From: Candidatus Bathyarchaeota archaeon
GTDB lineage: Archaea > Thermoproteota > Bathyarchaeia > 40CM-2-53-6 > RBG-13-38-9
NCBI GenBank assembly: GCA_007050885.1
Contig: SMYQ01000086.1
Location: 1 to 10,770 of the forward strand
Length of the DNA stretch: 10,770 bases
Reading direction: 5' to 3'
Shown here: piece after piece, positions 6,449-10,770 of the stretch
How positions within the stretch are numbered: the stretch's first letter is position 1
How the letters are laid out: each line of letters begins with the position of its first letter
The notes under the pieces: generated by a model
Told to the model about the DNA's origin: nothing
Seen by the model: only the letters and a program-made list of their open reading frames with translations
The model's database searches: none
Made by a program: the position numbers and the translations under genes

Positions 6449-7546
6449 ATCTGGAATAACATCCTTGGAATAACCTAGCAAATCAACAACGATTCCTTCA
6501 TAAACAGCCAGAATTTCACTTATCATTTTTTCATTATCTTTTTTAGGCGATATTTGTACTATCGCCAACCCACTCTCTAAGAGACTCATCGTAAACATTT
6601 CAGAAATGTCAAAAGTTATCCCTAGATTACCTTTTGCTTTGACTATTTTACCCTCATCGGATAATTTTGTTATAACCTTTCCCAAGTCAATCTCTACGTT
6701 CTTTTTCGGAGTTAGGACGATTGTTCTTCTACCATCTCTGGCACATTCTTCTTCGAGAAATTTTTCCACAATTTCTTTTTGGTTGCCTATAGGGCTACTA
6801 CCACATGTGTTGCAGTTCTTCTGTTTTGATACACCAATTTTGTCGAACGAGAGATCATTGAGGTTTATCAGAAGTAGCTTGCTTGAAAGTTGGGGTGCTC
6901 TACCTAAGATTATTGCTGTAACCTCGGATACTTGTACACTTGATATCATTGCTATTACTGCTGGATGTACACCGACAAGGGAACATTTCGGTAATAGTTT
7001 ATCATTAAAACCAGGAAATATGCACTCAAGACATGGTGTTTTATCCGGAATTACGGTTGTTGCATTAGCAATGGATTCTATCGCCCCAGCAAAAACATAA
7101 GGAATTTTTTTCTCTTGACATGCTCGATTTACCAAGTATCTGGTATCTATACTATCAAGACCATCGACCACAACATCCATCCCATCGAGTATATCTGAGA
7201 TATTCCTCTTGATTATAGGCTCAGCGAAAGGTTCTATCTTCACATTTGGATTTAGTCGTTTTAGTTTTTCAGCAGCAACCTCAACTTTAGGAAGACCAAT
7301 AGATTCGATATCATAGAGGTATTGTCTATGAAGATCTGAAACAGAGATTATGTCACGATCAACAATTCTTATGTGTCCCACACCCATGGCAGTTAACATA
7401 AGCATTGTCGGTACGCCTAAACCGCCGCATCCTAAGATGCAGACTTTAGAATTTTTCAGTTTTATTTGGCCTTTGTAACCGATATCATTGTGAGCGATTT
7501 GTCGAGAATAATACTCAAATTCCTCATCCGTTAGGTCATTCTTCAA
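6443..7546 (-). CDS. ThiF/MoeB/HesA-family E1-like adenylyltransferase with extra C-terminal domain
   Basis: This is a 367-residue protein. Residues 1 to about 250 form an E1-like adenylyltransferase that would activate the C-terminus of a ubiquitin-like protein or small acid with ATP: YSRQI (Arg15), the nucleotide loop GCGGLG (39-44), VDRD (62-65), DLHRQYLYD (71-79), Lys87 and Asp131 in DGLDSIDTR. Two Cys pairs, Cys172/Cys175 and Cys245/Cys248, should bind structural zinc. Cys188 lies 16 residues after the first zinc Cys, matching sulfur-carrying Cys184 of E. coli ThiF, so sulfur transfer is possible. Residues 257-367 are an added domain (TIVLTPKK; GNLGITFDI; MSLLESGLAIV) that I cannot name. 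No ubiquitin-like partner ending in Gly-Gly is in the window. The start is TTG, just after an in-frame TGA; GTGAG lies five bases upstream, and the next Met is residue 48. It follows the transporter gene by 52 bases. Confidence 0.88.
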   Translation of the reverse strand: MKNDLTDEEFEYYSRQIAHNDIGYKGQIKLKNSKVCILGCGGLGVPTMLMLTAMGVGHIRIVDRDIISVSDLHRQYLYDIESIGLPKVEVAAEKLKRLNPNVKIEPFAEPIIKRNISDILDGMDVVVDGLDSIDTRYLVNRACQEKKIPYVFAGAIESIANATTVIPDKTPCLECIFPGFNDKLLPKCSLVGVHPAVIAMISSVQVSEVTAIILGRAPQLSSKLLLINLNDLSFDKIGVSKQKNCNTCGSSPIGNQKEIVEKFLEEECARDGRRTIVLTPKKNVEIDLGKVITKLSDEGKIVKAKGNLGITFDISEMFTMSLLESGLAIVQISPKKDNEKMISEILAVYEGIVVDLLGYSKDVIPDA

Positions 7547-7598
7547 TGATTCTCACAGCCATTAATTCAGATCTCTTAAGGTAATGGCGATTAATATA

Positions 7599-8894
7599 TC
7601 ACTTCGAGATCTCCTCGAGGGTTTTCCCAACAGTTTCTATTCCCAATATTGCTACTATTGCTGCTGCGACGAAATGAGTGGCAAAGAATCCAATAAATGT
7701 CTGGAATATCCCCATTGTCGATACTGCTACTGCAGTTGCTATAGGTGCTATTATACCTGCGATCCTTGCTAAAGCTCCAGCCCAGCCGGCACCAGTTGCT
7801 CTAATTCTCGTCGGATATAATTCAGGTGTATATGCATATGTCACAGCCCATGCACCTAAATTGAAAAACGATATGGCTCCTCCAAAAGCGATTATAGACA
7901 ATTCTCCAGTACTAGTTCCAAAGAAATAACTTGCAACGCCGGCAAGTATCATGTAACTAATAAGTATCGGCTTTCTTCCCACCTTATCAATCAGAAATGC
8001 AGCACTCAAATAACCCGGGATCTGTAAGGCCGTTATCATCACAGTATACCATAAAGCTCTGACTAAAGTGAAACCTTGCTCACTCAGGACTGTGGGCAGC
8101 CAAATAAAAATTCCATGATAAGAATATGCTATACAGAACCATAGGACCCAGAGCATAATCGTTCTTCTTCGAAGCGATACTGACCAGAGCTCCTTAACAG
8201 ATACCTTAGAGGAAACATGTTCAATTGTACTTTTTGACTCTGGAAAAGAATATTTCTTCAGTATGTCTCTTGCGTGTTGAGCTTTACCTTTTACTTCAAG
8301 ATATCTAATCGATTCAGGCATATATTGGCGAACTAATATCACAAGGCTCAGGCTGATGAATAGGATTGGAAAGATCGACCTCCATCCATATATTGGGAGT
8401 ATTATGAATGAAATGGCGCTTATCAGGAGTGCCCCCAAAGACCAAGAGCTTTCAAGTATTGCAACGAATGTTCCTCTTCTTTTTGCTGGGATATATTCTG
8501 ACATCCATGTGCTTAGTACAGGCATTAAACCTCCTGTTCCAAGACCTCCAAGAAAACGTAAGACCATCATGGAATTGAGATCCCATGCAAAGGAACAGAG
8601 AGCGGTGAAAAGTGAATATGTTATAATTGCTGCTTGGACAGTTTTTTTTCTACCAATATTATCGGCTAAGTAACCTATTCCCGAAGCTCCAATGAACATT
8701 CCGACATAGTGAGCGGTTACCAGCAATCCGAGAGTCGGTAGAGAAAGTCCCCATTCTGCTCTAATCGATGGAGCAGTGAACGCAATTATCATTACAGCAA
8801 TTGCATTGAAAGCCCAAGCCAAACTACTGACACCCAAAAATCTATAGTGGAAGAGACTAATCGGAACTTTTTCGAGACTATCGTGCAGAGACAT
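7599..8894 (-). CDS. Major facilitator superfamily transporter, sugar/organic-acid type
   Basis: This is a 431-residue, probably 12-helix secondary transporter. Signatures of the sugar-porter/SV2/aromatic-acid branch are in order: motif A GYLADNIGRKKT (74-85) between helices 2 and 3, RFLGGLGTGG (113-122), PESIRYL (193-199) before the central cytoplasmic loop, the second motif A DKVGRKP (303-309), PELYPTRIRATG (357-368), and a final GKTLEEIS tail. Related proteins carry sugars, niacin, benzoate, shikimate or metabolite acids with protons; the substrate cannot be chosen from sequence alone. A TTG at 8930 would add 12 residues, but the ATG at 8894 has GTGAG seven bases upstream and gives the more usual N-terminus. 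The ThiF-like gene follows after 52 bases, so the two may share a transcript. It is divergent from the CPBP protease gene. Confidence 0.9.
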   Translation of the reverse strand: MSLHDSLEKVPISLFHYRFLGVSSLAWAFNAIAVMIIAFTAPSIRAEWGLSLPTLGLLVTAHYVGMFIGASGIGYLADNIGRKKTVQAAIITYSLFTALCSFAWDLNSMMVLRFLGGLGTGGLMPVLSTWMSEYIPAKRRGTFVAILESSWSLGALLISAISFIILPIYGWRSIFPILFISLSLVILVRQYMPESIRYLEVKGKAQHARDILKKYSFPESKSTIEHVSSKVSVKELWSVSLRRRTIMLWVLWFCIAYSYHGIFIWLPTVLSEQGFTLVRALWYTVMITALQIPGYLSAAFLIDKVGRKPILISYMILAGVASYFFGTSTGELSIIAFGGAISFFNLGAWAVTYAYTPELYPTRIRATGAGWAGALARIAGIIAPIATAVAVSTMGIFQTFIGFFATHFVAAAIVAILGIETVGKTLEEISK

Positions 8895-8954
8895 GTGAAA
8901 ACTCACATCTTTGAAATGCCTGTTTATCAATATGCAATATCGGTAAAAAGATTT

Positions 8955-8978
8955 TGATGGACGGTCTGATCTCCATCA
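8955..8978. promoter_or_regulatory. Dyad-symmetric candidate operator
   Basis: TGATGGA (8955-8961) and TCCATCA (8972-8978) are perfect inverted half-sites separated by 10 bases, with centres 17 bases apart. The element lies 14 bases upstream of the protease TATA box and between divergent genes, a fitting place for a dimeric regulator acting on either. Binding is inferred. Confidence 0.4.
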
Positions 8979-8992
8979 TGTAGAATCAATCT

Positions 8993-9000
8993 TTTATAAA
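8993..9000 (+). promoter_or_regulatory. TATA box of the CPBP protease gene
   Basis: TTTATAAA is a near-consensus archaeal TATA box centred about 28 bases before the ATG at 9025. Transcription should therefore start within a few bases of the start codon. The lack of a convincing ribosome site fits a leaderless mRNA. Confidence 0.65.
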
Positions 9001-9024
9001 CAAGCATGAGCTAAGGCGTTCATC

Positions 9025-9783
9025 ATGGCTAATCAGATAAATGCTGTTTCATCAGTTGACGAATCAGATGAAACAACTGAGCGCAAGATTTTCTGGAAAG
9101 CTAGATCTGCTTTTGCTTGTTACATAATTGTCATTGCTGGAATTCTCTTAGCTTCAATGTTTGTCGGCTTGATTTTGGGACATTTTGGAATTGATCTTAT
9201 GGATCCTTCTTTTCCTCTTGCGTTGATATCCATCCCTGTCAATGAACTGGTAATATTAATAATTACACTGGCATTTGCTAGAAGAAGTGGTGCTAATATT
9301 AGAAGTCTCGGACTTAGGAAAGTATCAATTCGCTTATCCCTGCTCATGATAGTTGTGGCTGTATCGATGCTAGCATTGACAGCAGCTGTTGCGTTTGCCC
9401 AGACAACAATTTTGGGACCAGATCCATCTGAGGAAATGTTTTCCAAGATGGTATCTCCTAGAACTCCACTTCAACTTCTCATTCTTGTAGTATTGTCTCT
9501 GGTGGTAGTAGGCCCAGTGGAAGAATTATTTGCAAGAGGCTATATGCAGAGTGGGCTCGAAGAATCTTTTGGCAAAACGAAAGGTTGGTTGATGGCTTCA
9601 TTTCTTTTTGGCATGTTACATGCATTGAATATTACAAGGGCTATTGCACCGACATTAGCGGCTGGGCTCGTGTTAGGATTAATCTGGCAGAAAACTGATC
9701 GAAATACGACTGCATCAGCAATAGTTCATGGCGTTTACAATTCGATCGCTTTAGCTATTGCTTTCTTTTTTGTAGCTTGGTAA
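9025..9783 (+). CDS. CPBP (CAAX/Abi) family intramembrane glutamic/metalloprotease
   Basis: This is a 252-residue membrane protein of the CPBP family (Rce1-like, PF02517). A soluble, acidic N-terminus of about 25 residues precedes about seven hydrophobic segments (roughly 28-52, 64-85, 104-126, 149-167, 188-202, 207-221 and 233-251). The three family motifs are intact: EELFAR with Glu166, Glu167 and Arg171; FLFGMLHA with His199; and HGVYNS with His235 and Asn239. These make the active site inside the membrane, where Rce1 relatives cut prenylated CAAX proteins and bacterial relatives act in peptide immunity or protein maturation. The archaeal substrate is unknown; no bacteriocin-like gene is nearby, so an immunity role has no local support. 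A strong TATA box upstream suggests a leaderless transcript. It converges on the nuclease gene with a 30-base gap. Confidence 0.92.
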   Translation: MANQINAVSSVDESDETTERKIFWKARSAFACYIIVIAGILLASMFVGLILGHFGIDLMDPSFPLALISIPVNELVILIITLAFARRSGANIRSLGLRKVSIRLSLLMIVVAVSMLALTAAVAFAQTTILGPDPSEEMFSKMVSPRTPLQLLILVVLSLVVVGPVEELFARGYMQSGLEESFGKTKGWLMASFLFGMLHALNITRAIAPTLAAGLVLGLIWQKTDRNTTASAIVHGVYNSIALAIAFFFVAW

Positions 9784-9797
9784 GTTAGTGATAATTG

Positions 9798-9809
9798 ATG
9801 TTTAAACAT
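9798..9809. other. 12-bp palindrome between convergent genes
   Basis: ATGTTTAAACAT is a perfect palindrome in the 30-base gap between the protease and nuclease stop codons. It could help end transcription from both sides, but there is no long T run, so terminator function is uncertain. Confidence 0.3.
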
Positions 9810-9813
9810 GGGC

Positions 9814-10701
9814 TCAGGAGTATTCCGAATATAGTACGAGTTTTTCTTCTTCATCTCTAAGATATATTGCATCTCCTTTATTATTCCAAACTGCACCTTT
9901 CTTGCTCCAGAAAATCTCATTTTCTGTGTTGGATCCTGAACCTGTATGAAGCTTTACAACTTGGTCGGTATGCAGTACATACTCTTGGAATCTGTATATG
10001 TTGCTACCTTCATCTTTTATTGTCCAAGCAGTCATATTCAATGGTGCATCTCCGATATTTTGAAGAATAATATATTCATCGTTGAGGTTTTCATCATCAT
10101 TGCCTTCTGCATTGTAATTAAATTTCAGAAGAATAATATGACCGCTATACCTACTCTTTTCCCATATACCTAATTCTTGTAGTCTTGCGCTAGTTTCTGC
10201 TTCTTTTAGTTGATTCTCATATTTCAAACCAGACTCCCTGAAGACATGAGCATACCCCTCTTCTACTAGCCAAAGATTGACGAATATATTGTCAACAAAT
10301 ACGTAACGAAGAAGACGCCCATGGTCATCCATATCCTCTGAATCTGAGTCCAATCGGACATTCTGTAACAATATCAAGGATTTTAAAACTTCTTTAGCTT
10401 TAAAATAATCAGAATATCCCTTTTCTGGCGCATTTATTCCAATTAGTCTTATTTTAAAGCCATTTTGAAGTATGATTGTATCGCCGTCAATCACTTCTAC
10501 CACAATATTGGACGTATCTAACGATTCATTCGTATATTCGTTAGATTCAGACATATTTTGAATTACAGATTTTTCATTATCCTTTAGCCACATTGTCTCT
10601 AGTTTAGGGGATGTAAAATGAACGAAAAAATAGAACGCCCCACAGATAATTAAGATCAACAGAATTGTCGGCAATATATGACCTACTCTAGGTTTCTTCA
10701 T
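9814..10701 (-). CDS. Membrane-anchored thermonuclease-like (SNase) protein with lamin-tail domain
   Basis: This is a 295-residue protein. A basic N-terminus and one hydrophobic helix (8-29) anchor or export it; a polar linker (30-65) follows. Residues 66-182 are a staphylococcal-nuclease (TNase) domain: DGDT with Asp74, IRLIGINAPE with Arg85 and Glu93, and DDHGR with Arg129 match nuclease Asp21, Arg35, Glu43 and Arg87. The position of Asp40 is Asn90. Residues 191-295 are a lamin-tail (LTD) domain: NLNDEYIILQNIGDAPLNMT, then W-T-I-K-D, VWNNKGDAIYLRD and the final L-Y-S-E-Y. SNase plus LTD is a known extracellular nuclease arrangement in archaea and bacteria, so it likely cuts nucleic acid outside the cell. 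A TATA-like box (10724-10733) puts transcription start at the ATG at 10701. The frame stays open upstream through another ATG at 10764 to the window edge, so a longer start is possible. Confidence 0.87.
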   Translation of the reverse strand: MKKPRVGHILPTILLILIICGAFYFFVHFTSPKLETMWLKDNEKSVIQNMSESNEYTNESLDTSNIVVEVIDGDTIILQNGFKIRLIGINAPEKGYSDYFKAKEVLKSLILLQNVRLDSDSEDMDDHGRLLRYVFVDNIFVNLWLVEEGYAHVFRESGLKYENQLKEAETSARLQELGIWEKSRYSGHIILLKFNYNAEGNDDENLNDEYIILQNIGDAPLNMTAWTIKDEGSNIYRFQEYVLHTDQVVKLHTGSGSNTENEIFWSKKGAVWNNKGDAIYLRDEEEKLVLYSEYS

Positions 10702-10723
10702 AATTTTCCAATCTAGAGCAGCA

Positions 10724-10733
10724 TAATATTTTT
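10724..10733 (-). promoter_or_regulatory. TATA-like box of the nuclease gene
   Basis: AAAAATATTA on the minus strand is centred about 27 bases before the ATG at 10701, predicting a leaderless mRNA. If correct, it rules out the ATG at 10764, which lies upstream of the box, as the main start. Confidence 0.45.
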
Positions 10734-10770
10734 GACACAAATTGAATTGGTCCTGATCAACCATAGATTT

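Noticed and set aside
6606..7100. Open frame of 164 codons on the plus strand
   Set aside because: It lies wholly antisense to the ThiF-like gene, whose motifs are unambiguous, and its translation shows no family signature.
8356..8673. Open frame of 105 codons on the plus strand
   Set aside because: It is antisense to the MFS transporter within conserved motif regions; it is a by-product of the opposite strand's codons.
9120..9446. Open frame of 108 codons on the minus strand
   Set aside because: It is antisense to the CPBP protease, with no ribosome site and no recognisable domain.
9025..9783. CPBP protease as a bacteriocin immunity or abortive-infection gene
   Set aside because: There is no bacteriocin, leader peptide, phage or defence gene nearby; the family name Abi alone does not support this.
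9946..10173. Cys- and aromatic-rich open frames on the plus strand inside the nuclease region
   Set aside because: They are antisense to the LTD domain, and the odd composition follows from reading the wrong strand.
1..10770. tRNA, rRNA, CRISPR arrays, transposases, attachment sites
   Set aside because: I looked for cloverleaf or T-loop motifs, regularly spaced repeats and transposase or integrase residues, and saw none. A tRNAscan or covariance-model search was not possible here.

Overview
The window looks like a stretch of archaeal chromosome, AT-rich by eye, and probably from an uncultured member of the TACK side (Bathyarchaeia- or Thaumarchaeota-like). The lineage is inferred from several signals. 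There are TATA-type promoters 25-28 bases upstream of likely leaderless start codons, and GGTGA/AGGAGG ribosome sites elsewhere. There is a close look-alike of the crenarchaeal protein-lysine methyltransferase aKMT4. A secreted protein has a P-V-G-G-x3-P-x2-K plus C-terminal membrane anchor of a style I recall from Bathyarchaeia. Arginine codons are mostly AGA/AGG. No rRNA, tRNA, CRISPR array, insertion sequence or phage gene was seen.

Layout, left to right. Positions 1-233 hold the promoter region of a beta-keto acid cleavage enzyme (BKACE/DUF849, 234-1208, +), and perhaps the last codons of an upstream gene. A VOC/glyoxalase-fold metalloprotein (1271-1858, -) converges on it and is preceded on its strand by a small four-helix membrane protein (1953-2351, -). 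A divergent intergenic region leads to an M29-family aminopeptidase (2508-3587, +). This converges on a large secreted, membrane-anchored surface protein (3650-5023, -) across a hairpin-plus-T-tract terminator. Upstream of the surface gene on the same strand is the aKMT4-like methyltransferase (5234-5707, -), divergent from a short FMN nitroreductase (5897-6403, +). Next come a ThiF/MoeB-like E1 enzyme with an extra C-terminal domain (6443-7546, -) and, upstream of it on the same strand, a sugar/aromatic-acid type MFS transporter (7599-8894, -). The transporter is divergent from a CPBP (CAAX/Abi) intramembrane protease (9025-9783, +). The protease converges on a membrane-anchored nuclease with a lamin-tail domain (9814-10701, -), whose upstream end lies at the window edge.

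The genes do not form one obvious pathway. Most are single units with their own promoters; the only tight same-strand pair is transporter then ThiF-like enzyme (52-base gap). Themes are small-molecule and amino-acid catabolism (BKACE, VOC protein, aminopeptidase, transporter, nitroreductase) and the cell envelope (surface protein, intramembrane protease, anchored nuclease, small membrane protein). I found no clear new multi-gene defence or mobile system. The points most worth following are the ThiF-like enzyme with its unassigned C-terminal domain, the surface protein's C-terminal anchor motif, the Asp-to-Asn change in the nuclease active site, and dyad symmetries placed just upstream of TATA boxes (5809-5828 and 8955-8978).
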